Positions 34,265 to 44,546 of a stretch of 64,000 nt of DNA are shown here, piece by piece (the stretch's first letter is position 1; each line of letters starts with the position of its first letter). A program made the translations under genes and the position numbers. Under the pieces are notes generated by a model. It worked only from the letters and a program-made list of their open reading frames with translations, ran no database searches and was not told where the DNA came from. The DNA is from Rhizobium herbae. GTDB taxonomy: Bacteria; Pseudomonadota; Alphaproteobacteria; Rhizobiales; Rhizobiaceae. Location: contig NZ_JAEUAO010000006.1 in the NCBI RefSeq assembly GCF_019511375.1, positions 248,001 through 312,000 on the forward strand. Direction: 5' to 3'.

Positions 34265-37009
34265 ATGAGTTTGAACCAAGACATGTGGGCAACCATCGTT
34301 GACCAGGCGGATCACCTTCGCGATCGTCGGCAATGGCTGGAGGCCGCTGCATTGTACGGCAGCGCTTTAGAGCAGAACCAATCTTCCGGGCCCATGTGGA
34401 CGCAATACGCTCATATGTTGAAAGAAGGCGGCCTGTTCGACGAAGCCGTCAGCGCCTATGAATCTGCCGTGCTTTGCGATGGTACGGCTTCCGATCCGCG
34501 GCTCCACCTTGCGCATCTTCTGAAGCGCCTTGGCCGAAGTGCGGAAGCGCTTCAAGCCTTTCAAGAGTTGCATGCACTGCCCAACGCGCCACACGTCGAA
34601 CAAGAAATAGCTGGTCTTACCATTCAACTGATGCAACCCGACCAGAAGGCGCCGGCTTTCTTTGCCACTCCCGTAGACCGGCCTGGCTTTGAAGCATGCA
34701 TATTTGGTTTTAAGCGTCTGCAGCGGGTTGAAGCGAAGCGTAGAGAGGAAATTGCTGAGCGAAACCGCAACAACAGGCCGCGCGCTACAGTTCGCAGTTC
34801 ACCGTTCAGCGCGTTTCGCCGTCTTGTCCAGGGACGGGTCATACCAACGCGCCTCGATCCGAAGGCTAATCTTGTAATCCGCGATGGTCGCTACGTTGCG
34901 ACAACTGTAAATCCGCAGTTTGCGGTGCTTGGCGATGGCCATTTCCTGCAGCCCGGGTGGTTTGAGGTGGAAGTCCTTCTTTCCGGAGATCCTTCCATCA
35001 CCTTCAATCCCGTTCTCTATATTGAGCATCGGCATGAATGGGCCGAGTTTTCGACCCTCTGGCTGAAACCGCTGGGTGGAGGGCGGTTTGGCGCGACCGG
35101 CTTCATCCAAAATCCCGTATTTCGCGTGCGGCTGGATCCGGCCAATCGCGAGGGCGCTTTCGACGTCAGGAGTTTCGAACTCCGACAGAGCAGCATGGCA
35201 AGAGCCCTTTGCCAAGCGTACCGCCAAAATCGGCGGGCGACGCAAAAGGCATTTCGGGTGATGATGAGGCATAGGAATGCACAGCGTCTCGCCCTGGATA
35301 TTGCCGATGCCCTGCATTACTCCGGTCCTGATCGCTATCAGACCTGGATCGCTGTGCACGATACGCCGAGCAGCGAACGAATTGCCGTCGAAAGGGAAAC
35401 TGTCCTTGGCTGGCCGAGCCAGCCTCTGATTTCGCTGATCGTCGATGCCGCAGACTGTTCCCCAGCGGAGCTGGAAACCACAATTTCGTCATTGCGTGAT
35501 CAAAGCTACGACCGTTGGCAGTTGCATCTTGTGGTACCTTCCGCTGTTTGGAAAGAAAGGCAATTCTCGCCGATGAACCGCGGCGGAAACGATACGCGTG
35601 TGATCGCGCAGCGGCGGGATGACCAGGCTGCGGCTGAAGGATTGCTAAGCAATTGCAACGGTGACTTCGTCATCTTTGTCCCGGCGGGGGATATTCTGGC
35701 ACCCTCGGCGCTCTATGATATAGCCCGATGTGCGATAACGGAACCGAAGGTCCGGCTCATCTACAGCGATGAGGATTCCATCGATGCGGGCGCGCGGCAT
35801 TCACCGCTCTTCAAGCCGGATTGGGATCCCGACTATTTTTTCGCTTCGAATTATCTCGGCCGGTTTGTGGCTTTTGATGCGGCCCTCCTCGCAACATGCT
35901 GCCGGCCGCAGCTAAAACTTGGCGATTTCGATGCCCACGAAGTGATTTTACGCGCTGCTGAAGTTCTGCAACCGGCCGAGATCGCCCATATACCCCGCAT
36001 CCTTTACCATCGACGTAGACCGCACTCTGGAAACGACCAAAATATTCTGCCTGACCCAATGACCCCTCGGCGACGCCAGGCGCTGAGCGCCAGTCTGAAG
36101 CGCCGCAGCAAAAACGCGACTGTCGTGGAGGAAAAGGGCGGGCTCGCCAGGGTGATCTGGCCCCTGCCGAGCCCGGCGCCGCTGGTGACGCTCATCATCC
36201 CAACTCGCGACTACCTGCCTCTTCTCAAGGAATGCATTGAGTCTCTTCTGAATAAGACGAGGTATCCCGCTTTCGAAATCATCGTTGTGGACAATGACAG
36301 CGTAGAGCCCGACACGCTACGCTACTTCGATGAGTTGAACGCGAAGGATAATATTCGTGTTCTCAGCGTGCCGGGTCCCTTTAATTTTTCGAGGTTGAAC
36401 AATCTCGCAGTCCAGCAGGCCAAGGGGAGTGTCATTGGCCTCGTGAACAACGATATCGTTGCGACCGACAGCGGCTGGCTCGCGGAAATGGTGTCGCAAG
36501 CCACTCGGCCGGAAGTCGGGGCGGTGGGCGCTAAACTGCTGTACAGGACCGGACAGGTTCAGCATGCGGGAGTTGTCTGCGGAATTGGCATGGTCGCGGG
36601 ACATCCCCATAAATTCCGCCCTGGCGACGATCCAGGTTACATGGGGCGGTTGGCGGTAACGCAATCCTTTTCGGCGGTTACGGCGGCATGCCTGGTCGTT
36701 GAAAAAGCAAAATACCAACAGGTCGGCGGACTTGATGCCGAAAATTTGCAGGTTGCATTCAACGACGTGGATTTCTGCTTGAAACTCACATCGTTAGGCT
36801 ATCGCAACATCTATACGCCATATGCGTCACTGATTCACCTCGAAAGTGTAACGCGCGGCCTTGATACCTCGCCGGAAAAAGCCCGACGCTATGAAGTTGA
36901 GGCGCAGTTCATGCTGAGAAAATGGGGCAACCGAATTCACAGCGACCCTTTTTACAACGTCAATCTTACATCCGACCGGGAAGATTTTACGATTAAAGAC
37001 ATGGGATGA
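34265..37009 (+). CDS. Large TPR protein with two GT2 glycosyltransferase domains
   Basis: About 914 residues. An N-terminal TPR block covers roughly the first 110 residues (WLEAAALYGSALEQN; FDEAVSAYESAVLCD). A linker of unknown fold is followed by a first GT2-like domain (LISLIVDAADCSPAELETT, with IYSDEDSID as its acidic motif). A second, better preserved GT2 domain begins near residue 640 (LVTLIIPTRDYLPLLKECI; FNDVDFCLKL near the end). The frame opens earlier, at GTG 34187, but ATG 34265 sits just before the TPRs and is preferred. It is probably a capsule polysaccharide polymerase or multi-linkage transferase. The last gene of the plus-strand capsule block; the 210 bases before it contain no other gene. 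Confidence 0.87.
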   Translation: MSLNQDMWATIVDQADHLRDRRQWLEAAALYGSALEQNQSSGPMWTQYAHMLKEGGLFDEAVSAYESAVLCDGTASDPRLHLAHLLKRLGRSAEALQAFQELHALPNAPHVEQEIAGLTIQLMQPDQKAPAFFATPVDRPGFEACIFGFKRLQRVEAKRREEIAERNRNNRPRATVRSSPFSAFRRLVQGRVIPTRLDPKANLVIRDGRYVATTVNPQFAVLGDGHFLQPGWFEVEVLLSGDPSITFNPVLYIEHRHEWAEFSTLWLKPLGGGRFGATGFIQNPVFRVRLDPANREGAFDVRSFELRQSSMARALCQAYRQNRRATQKAFRVMMRHRNAQRLALDIADALHYSGPDRYQTWIAVHDTPSSERIAVERETVLGWPSQPLISLIVDAADCSPAELETTISSLRDQSYDRWQLHLVVPSAVWKERQFSPMNRGGNDTRVIAQRRDDQAAAEGLLSNCNGDFVIFVPAGDILAPSALYDIARCAITEPKVRLIYSDEDSIDAGARHSPLFKPDWDPDYFFASNYLGRFVAFDAALLATCCRPQLKLGDFDAHEVILRAAEVLQPAEIAHIPRILYHRRRPHSGNDQNILPDPMTPRRRQALSASLKRRSKNATVVEEKGGLARVIWPLPSPAPLVTLIIPTRDYLPLLKECIESLLNKTRYPAFEIIVVDNDSVEPDTLRYFDELNAKDNIRVLSVPGPFNFSRLNNLAVQQAKGSVIGLVNNDIVATDSGWLAEMVSQATRPEVGAVGAKLLYRTGQVQHAGVVCGIGMVAGHPHKFRPGDDPGYMGRLAVTQSFSAVTAACLVVEKAKYQQVGGLDAENLQVAFNDVDFCLKLTSLGYRNIYTPYASLIHLESVTRGLDTSPEKARRYEVEAQFMLRKWGNRIHSDPFYNVNLTSDREDFTIKDMG

Positions 37010-37129
37010 TGAGCGGTACTGGTGTAGGCTAGCGGCAGCCGCCCGCTGCCACCGCATCGGACGTCAATCAACGCAGTACACGGCAACGCGCGGACCTGCA
37101 GGTTTTCAAGCCTCGGCTTTCGCTGTCCA

Positions 37130-38038
37130 CTATGTGCGATGGTCGCGCATCGCATCGGCCGACTGGCGAACGACGTCCGAAATCTGCAGGAACTGCTTGG
37201 CGAGCGGGCTCGTCTTGCGCCAGATCATCCCAATTGTTCGCGAGGGTTGGACACTCTGAAAGTGCGCGACAGACACCGACGCCGAGCGTGTCTCCACCCC
37301 AAGGGCCATTTCGGGGAGCAAGGTGACCCCGATGCCGGCGCTGACCATTTGCACCAGCGTAGACAGAGAACTGCCGTCCAGCAACTCGCGCGGCAATGCC
37401 GAATGCATATTGCAGAACGACAAGGCCTGGTCGCGAAAACAATGCCCCTCTTCCAGCAGAAGAAGCCTCATTTCGCGGAGCGCCTCGCGATTGGGCACTG
37501 GCTTGCCCTCGTCCTCACCTGGCCGGACCAGCACGAAATTCTCGGAAAACAATGCGACCTCGGTCAACGAAGGTTCCGAGACCGGCAACGCAACAATTGC
37601 CGTATCGAGCCGGCCGTCCGCCAACTCCTGAACGAGCTTCGAGGTCAACGTCTCGCGCACGTGAATCTCAAGGCCTTCATGCATGCGCGTGAGGTTGCCG
37701 ATGATTGCAGGCAACAAATAGGGCGCGATCGTCGGGATGACGCCGATCCGCAGCCGCCCGACCAGCCGGTGCTGCGAGGCGCGCGCCAAGTCTCCCAGTT
37801 CATCGACAGCGCGCAGGATGTCACGGACGCGCAGGGCAAACGCTTCTCCGAAATGGGTCAGGCGGACTTGTCGCGGGCCTCTTTCGAAGAGCTCGGTGCC
37901 GAGCGTTTCCTCCAGCTCCTTGATCTGCATCGACAAGGCGGGCTGGGAAATCGCGCAGGCGTCTGCCGCGCGCCCGAAATGCCCCTGTCGGGCCAACGCC
38001 TCGAAATAGCGCAACTGCTTGAGTGTCAAATTTGTCAT
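37130..38038 (-). CDS. oxyR: Hydrogen-peroxide sensing LysR regulator OxyR
   Basis: A 302-residue LysR-type protein. The helix-turn-helix covers about residues 5-60 (TLKQLRYFEALARQGHFGRAA). The redox pair that distinguishes OxyR is present in EEGHCFRDQALSFC, matching the two cysteines that form the regulatory disulfide in E. coli OxyR. It is divergent from katG, its classic target, with 234 bases between the two starts. Convergent with the TPR-GT2 gene. Confidence 0.96.
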   Translation of the reverse strand: MTNLTLKQLRYFEALARQGHFGRAADACAISQPALSMQIKELEETLGTELFERGPRQVRLTHFGEAFALRVRDILRAVDELGDLARASQHRLVGRLRIGVIPTIAPYLLPAIIGNLTRMHEGLEIHVRETLTSKLVQELADGRLDTAIVALPVSEPSLTEVALFSENFVLVRPGEDEGKPVPNREALREMRLLLLEEGHCFRDQALSFCNMHSALPRELLDGSSLSTLVQMVSAGIGVTLLPEMALGVETRSASVSVAHFQSVQPSRTIGMIWRKTSPLAKQFLQISDVVRQSADAMRDHRT

Positions 38039-40471
<2,433 letters not shown>

Positions 40472-40492
40472 TCTTCGACCAGACGGAAACGT

Positions 40493-40526
40493 ATTCGGGC
40501 GCGGCTGAGACGAGCCGCGCCCGAAT
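40493..40526 (+). terminator. katG terminator hairpin
   Basis: A perfect 14-base stem, ATTCGGGCGCGGCT, with a 6-base loop GAGACG and AGCCGCGCCCGAAT, 21 bases after the katG stop. No T-tract follows, so it may act as a barrier or need Rho. It also lies beyond the end of the convergent small gene at 40559 and could serve both directions. Confidence 0.65.
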
Positions 40527-40558
40527 GCAGTCCGTCAATCTCGCGGCGGACCGATCAT

Positions 40559-40999
40559 CTAGGGTCTGCGAAGATAGGGTTTCGCTGGTCGCGGCGTCGC
40601 ATGCTGTTCATGACGATGCCCGCGATCGGTCATATGGTCGAACAGGACCGCGCGCAGATCGGCAAAAATTCCGACCTTCGACTTGCAATTGCGCAACTCG
40701 GTTATCAATCGCCACAATGCCTCGTCAATTGCGCGGTGGGCGTCCGCGAGAACCCCGCCTCTCTTTCCGCTATGGCGCAAGCAGCTGTAGTTGACCGCAT
40801 TCTTTATGGCAATGTCAGCAAATCGGCGACAGGCGGGCGTGGCTTCCACAAGTGACAAGGCCGCCCGGATATTGACGGCAAAGGCGAGCTCGAACTCAAG
40901 GGAGGCAAATTCACCATCGACCGATGTGGGATGGACGCGCTCCAGGAAGCGGTACCACAACGGCTCGGTTTTCATTTCCATCGTTTTGCCCCCGGACAT
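40559..40999 (-). CDS. Hypothetical protein
   Basis: A 146-residue protein, start MSGGKTMEMKTEPLW at 40999 with a GGGGCGAAACG leader; starts at 40981 or 40975 are also possible. It is predicted soluble and largely helical (FELAFAVNIRAALSLVEA; DEALWRLITELRNCKSK), with a basic, His-containing tail. I recognise no family. It is convergent with katG. The 203 bases between it and the MFS gene contain nothing recognisable. It could be an over-called frame, but its helical pattern and hydrophobic periodicity favour a real protein. Confidence 0.45.
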   Translation of the reverse strand: MSGGKTMEMKTEPLWYRFLERVHPTSVDGEFASLEFELAFAVNIRAALSLVEATPACRRFADIAIKNAVNYSCLRHSGKRGGVLADAHRAIDEALWRLITELRNCKSKVGIFADLRAVLFDHMTDRGHRHEQHATPRPAKPYLRRP

Positions 41000-41202
41000 C
41001 GTTTCGCCCCGCCCGATGTCGAGCTGGTTGTGCGCGCATATTGGCGCAGATCCGGGCCGCCCGCTTCGGGCTTTGGTCCTAAGCGCATCAGGACTTTGGT
41101 CGCAATTCGAAATCTCTCCCCAATCGACCGAACCGAGGAATAGGACAGGCGAACGGACGAATTCCTTTCGCATCGACTGCAGGCGTTCAAGAGAGCCTGC
41201 AG

Positions 41203-42399
41203 TCAGGAGAAAGGGTGTGCACCACGCCGCCGGAGCCTGGTGCCAAGCGCGACCGAAGCGAGAGCAAAGCCGAGAAGGCTGACACGGCTCCAGCCGCCGT
41301 AATTCCACGCAGCGACGGCGAGCGCCGATCCGGCTGCGCCACCAAGGAACATGCTTGTCATGAAGATGGTGTTGATGCGGCTGCGGGCCTTCGCATCGAG
41401 CGCGTAGATAATGTGCTGATTGGAGATCAAGGCGACCTGGATACCAACGTCGAGGACGACGACGCCGATGAGAATTCCTGGTATCGAAGCCCAGAAGCCG
41501 AGCGCTCCCCACGCGAACAGTGTCAGCGCCGCCCCCAGCCCAACGCCCGAATGCGGGCCGCGCCGGTCGGCTATCCTCCCGGCCAAGGGCGCGGCAAGCA
41601 CGCCGACCCCGCCAACAATGCCGAACAGGCCGGCGGCATCCGCGCCGAGATTGAACTGTGGCGTCTCGAGGTAAAGGGCGAGAATGGTCCAGAAGGAGGT
41701 GAAGGATGCAAAAAGCGCCGCCTGCACGATCGAAGCGGCCCGCAACGCAGGATGCCGCCGCCATAGGTCGAGGAGCGACCGAAGCGCCGCCGGGTAGGAC
41801 AGGCGGGAAACCGGGCTGAGGTCCGGCAGAGCCATAGACATCATGCCTGCGCCGACCAGCGCGAGCGGCGCGCTTACCCAGAACATGTCGCGCCAGCCGA
41901 AATACTCACCAACGAAACCGGACACAGTGCGGCTGAGCAGGATGCCGGAAAGGACGCCGGCCATGATTGTGCCGATCGCGGCGCCGCGGCGCTCGGGCGC
42001 GGCAAGCGCTGCGGCGACGGGGACAATCTGCTGAGCACCAGTGGCGCTGGCCCCGAGGAGCATCGAGGCAGCCACGAGGAGCGCGGCAGTCGGCGCGACA
42101 GCGGCCAAGACCGAAGCGATCGCCAAAGCAAAGAACTGCCCGATGATCAGCCGCCGCCGGTGAACAATGTCCCCAAGCGGCAAAAGCAGAAACAGGCCCA
42201 AAGCATAGCCGAGCTGGGTGGCGGTCGGAACGACGGCTGTCGCAGATTGGCCCGAGAACTCGGCCTCGATAAGGCCCAGGATCGGCTGATTGTAATAGAT
42301 GTTCGCGACGGCAATGCCGCCAGCAACAGCCATGGCGTAGAGGCGAAGGCGGCCAAGTTCGGATCTAGAGCCGAGGTGGTTCTCATTGAGCACGTTCAT
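41203..42399 (-). CDS. MFS transporter (drug/metabolite efflux type)
   Basis: A 398-residue major facilitator with about 12 hydrophobic segments. The loop after helix 2 reads LGDIVHRRRLIIG, the family's G-D-R-x-G/RR signature, and helix 5 carries a GxxxGP-like stretch (IMAGVLSGILLSRTVSGFVGEYFGWR). It starts MNVLNENHLG at 42399 behind a GGGAATCAACC leader. It resembles YnfM-like and arabinose-efflux permeases. It is divergent from a LysR gene that probably controls it; the substrate is unknown. Confidence 0.9.
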   Translation of the reverse strand: MNVLNENHLGSRSELGRLRLYAMAVAGGIAVANIYYNQPILGLIEAEFSGQSATAVVPTATQLGYALGLFLLLPLGDIVHRRRLIIGQFFALAIASVLAAVAPTAALLVAASMLLGASATGAQQIVPVAAALAAPERRGAAIGTIMAGVLSGILLSRTVSGFVGEYFGWRDMFWVSAPLALVGAGMMSMALPDLSPVSRLSYPAALRSLLDLWRRHPALRAASIVQAALFASFTSFWTILALYLETPQFNLGADAAGLFGIVGGVGVLAAPLAGRIADRRGPHSGVGLGAALTLFAWGALGFWASIPGILIGVVVLDVGIQVALISNQHIIYALDAKARSRINTIFMTSMFLGGAAGSALAVAAWNYGGWSRVSLLGFALASVALGTRLRRRGAHPFS

Positions 42400-42480
42400 G
42401 GTTGATTCCCGCTGATGAAACTGTGCTGAACCTAATTTTTTATCATAAGATGTGTTAGAGACCGGATGTGTCATGCTAGA

Positions 42481-42497
42481 ATATCAAAAAGTGATAT
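42481..42497. promoter_or_regulatory. Candidate LysR operator overlapping the regulator's own leader
   Basis: ATATCA, five bases, TGATAT: a perfect palindrome ending one base before the LysR ATG, within the 99-base divergent gap. Its position would block ribosome or polymerase access, which suits autorepression. It contains LysR-style T and A bases around the centre. Confidence 0.4.
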
Positions 42498-42498
42498 A

Positions 42499-43392
42499 AT
42501 GAACATTGATGACGTTGCCGTGTTTGCCGTAGCGGCCGGGGCCGGAAGTCTTTCGGAGGCGGCCCGCCGTCTGGGACTTACACCGATGATCGCGACGCGG
42601 CGGCTCGCGTCGCTGGAGCGTTCGCTCGGCGTCAGGCTCATGCACCGCACGACGAGATCGCTGTCGCTCACACCTGAAGGAGAGAGCTTCCTTCCTTATG
42701 CTCAGGCTCTGGTGGAAACGGAGCAGCAAGCGCGCGCCCTGCTCCGTGGAGAAGAGGAGGGTGCGGCGGGGCTTCTGCGCGTGTCGGCCCCTGTGGCGTT
42801 TTCGCTCAAAGTGATCGCCCCGCTTATTCCCTCACTTCTAGAAACCAATCCAGACCTCAGGCTGTCGCTCGACATGAGCGACAGCATGCCCGACCTCGTG
42901 TCGTCAGGGACGGACCTCGCCATCCGAATTGCGCGGCTGAAGGACAGCAGTCTCATCGCCAGGAAGCTGGCGGACAACCCCCGTTCGCTTGTCGCCTCGC
43001 CTACATATCTTGAAAAACACGGCACGCCGCGTAGTGCCGGCGAGCTTGCACACCACAATTGTCTGCCACTCTATGGAGTGACACACTGGACATTCCTCAC
43101 GGCCGGAGTTGAAAGCTCATTGCGCCTGCAGAGCCGTTTTTCGTCGACGAGCATCGAAGGATGCCATGCGGCCTGCCTTGCGGGCGCAGGAATAGCGCTG
43201 CTGTCGGATTGGAACGTTGCCGACGATCTCTCGTCCGGTCGATTGATGCGCGTCACCTTGGAGGACGCGGAGCCCGAGAGGCTCGCAATCTGGGCCGTTT
43301 ATCCGACGAGCAGGCTCGTTCCTCCCAAGGTTCGCGTCTTCATCGACGCGCTTGTGAGCGCACTTACGGCGATCAAGAGATCGGGTACGTAA
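42499..43392 (+). CDS. LysR-family transcriptional regulator
   Basis: A 297-residue LysR protein. The start MNIDDVAVFAVAAGAGSLSEAARRLG gives the usual N-terminal helix-turn-helix at residues 1-60. The substrate domain contains VRVSAPVAFSLKVIAPLIP-like sequence, the DLAIRIARLKDSSLIARKL signature and GIALLSDWNVADDLSSGRL. This is the group of LysR proteins that flank efflux or dehydrogenase genes. It is divergent from the MFS exporter, its likely target. Confidence 0.95.
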   Translation: MNIDDVAVFAVAAGAGSLSEAARRLGLTPMIATRRLASLERSLGVRLMHRTTRSLSLTPEGESFLPYAQALVETEQQARALLRGEEEGAAGLLRVSAPVAFSLKVIAPLIPSLLETNPDLRLSLDMSDSMPDLVSSGTDLAIRIARLKDSSLIARKLADNPRSLVASPTYLEKHGTPRSAGELAHHNCLPLYGVTHWTFLTAGVESSLRLQSRFSSTSIEGCHAACLAGAGIALLSDWNVADDLSSGRLMRVTLEDAEPERLAIWAVYPTSRLVPPKVRVFIDALVSALTAIKRSGT

Positions 43393-43445
43393 TTCCTTGA
43401 CTCGGCAGAGGTTCGCGTAGCCGCGAATGCCAGGCAGCGCAGCTT

Positions 43446-43477
43446 CAAGGGCCGGCGGCGCTGATCGCCGGCCCTTG
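43446..43477. terminator. Bidirectional terminator between convergent genes
   Basis: A perfect 12-base stem, CAAGGGCCGGCG, with an 8-base loop and CGCCGGCCCTTG, followed by TTGCT. It fills the 88-base gap between the LysR gene (plus) and the alpha/beta hydrolase (minus), whose stops face each other. Confidence 0.75.
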
Positions 43478-43480
43478 TTG

Positions 43481-44311
43481 CTAGGACTCGATGAAGGCGA
43501 GCAGGTCGGGATTGATTACATCAGCATGGGTCGTCAGCATGCCGTGCGAGTAGCCCTCATAGACTTCCAGCCTGCCGTTCTTCAGCAACTTTACGGCCAG
43601 GCGCGCTGAACTGTCGATCGGCACGATCTGATCGTCGTCTCCGTGCATGACCAGCGTCGGCACCTCGACCTTCTTGAGATCCTCGGTGAAATCGGTTTCG
43701 GAGAAGGCCTTGATGCCTTCGTAATGGGCCTTGGCACTGCCCATCATTCCCTGCCGCCACCAGTTCTGGATTGCGCCGGTAGAGACCTTCGCATCGGGCC
43801 GGTTAAATCCATAGAACGGGCCGCTTGGCAGATCGAGGAAGAACTGGGCACGGTTTGCAGCGAGCTGGGCGCGCAGACCATCGAACACTTCCATCGGCAG
43901 GCCGCCGGGATAGGCTTCGGTCTTGAGCATGATCGGCGGCACGGCTCCTACCATCACAAGCTTTGCGACGCGTCCCGCACCATGGCGAGCAACATAGGCC
44001 AAAGCCTCGCCGCCGCCGGTGGAGTGGCCGATGTGGACGGCATCGCGCAGATCGAGCTCAGTCGCAAGCGCGGCGACATCCGCTGCGTAATGGGCGATAT
44101 CATGGCCGTCGCTGACCTGGGTCGAGCGACCGTGGCCGCGGCGGTCGTGGGCGATGACGCGGTAACCCTTGCTGAGAAAGTAGAGCATCTGCGCGTCCCA
44201 GTCGTCCGACGACAGCGGCCATCCGTGATGGAACACGATCGGCTGGCCCGCCCCCCAATCCTTGTAGAAGATCTCGACGCCGTCTTCTGTCTTAATGAAA
44301 TTCTGGGTCAT
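43481..44311 (-). CDS. Alpha/beta hydrolase, non-haem chloroperoxidase/arylesterase type
   Basis: A 276-residue serine hydrolase. The oxyanion loop is VFHHGWPLSSDDWD, the nucleophile elbow GHSTGGGEAL, the acid MHGDDDQIVPIDSS and the histidine EGYSHGM. These features and DRRGHGRS place it with the perhydrolases and arylesterases often named chloroperoxidase. The ATG at 44311 (MTQNFIKTEDG) is preferred over one 30 bases earlier. It lies next to, but 235 bases away from, the MFS gene of the following operon, so it probably has its own promoter. Natural substrate unknown. Confidence 0.93.
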   Translation of the reverse strand: MTQNFIKTEDGVEIFYKDWGAGQPIVFHHGWPLSSDDWDAQMLYFLSKGYRVIAHDRRGHGRSTQVSDGHDIAHYAADVAALATELDLRDAVHIGHSTGGGEALAYVARHGAGRVAKLVMVGAVPPIMLKTEAYPGGLPMEVFDGLRAQLAANRAQFFLDLPSGPFYGFNRPDAKVSTGAIQNWWRQGMMGSAKAHYEGIKAFSETDFTEDLKKVEVPTLVMHGDDDQIVPIDSSARLAVKLLKNGRLEVYEGYSHGMLTTHADVINPDLLAFIES

Positions 44312-44546
44312 GGGAACGATTCCTTTGCTTTGCTTTGACATGGGAAGTTGCCGCCGCGGACCGCCTGCACCTTCGGCACGGCAGATGCGCGAGAAGGTAG
44401 CGTCGCCCGAGCGGCCGGGTGGGAGAGGCTTGCTCTGCGCCTCCTCGCCGCCCCACCTCGAAGCCTAACGACGCCTCCGGACAAGTCTTGTCGGTTTCCG
44501 TTGTGTTTTGGATAAAAGCGCCCGCGTCGCGTGCGAATGCTCGCAC

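Noticed and set aside
37034..37050. Short GGCAGC/GCTGCC hairpin between the TPR-GT2 gene and oxyR
   Set aside because: Only six base pairs and no T-tract; too weak to call a terminator.
40559..41764. A 401-residue version of the hypothetical protein, extended through the MFS gene's antisense frame
   Set aside because: The first 255 residues are an Arg-rich shadow of the MFS transporter and its leader; only the 146-residue part from 40999 looks protein-like.
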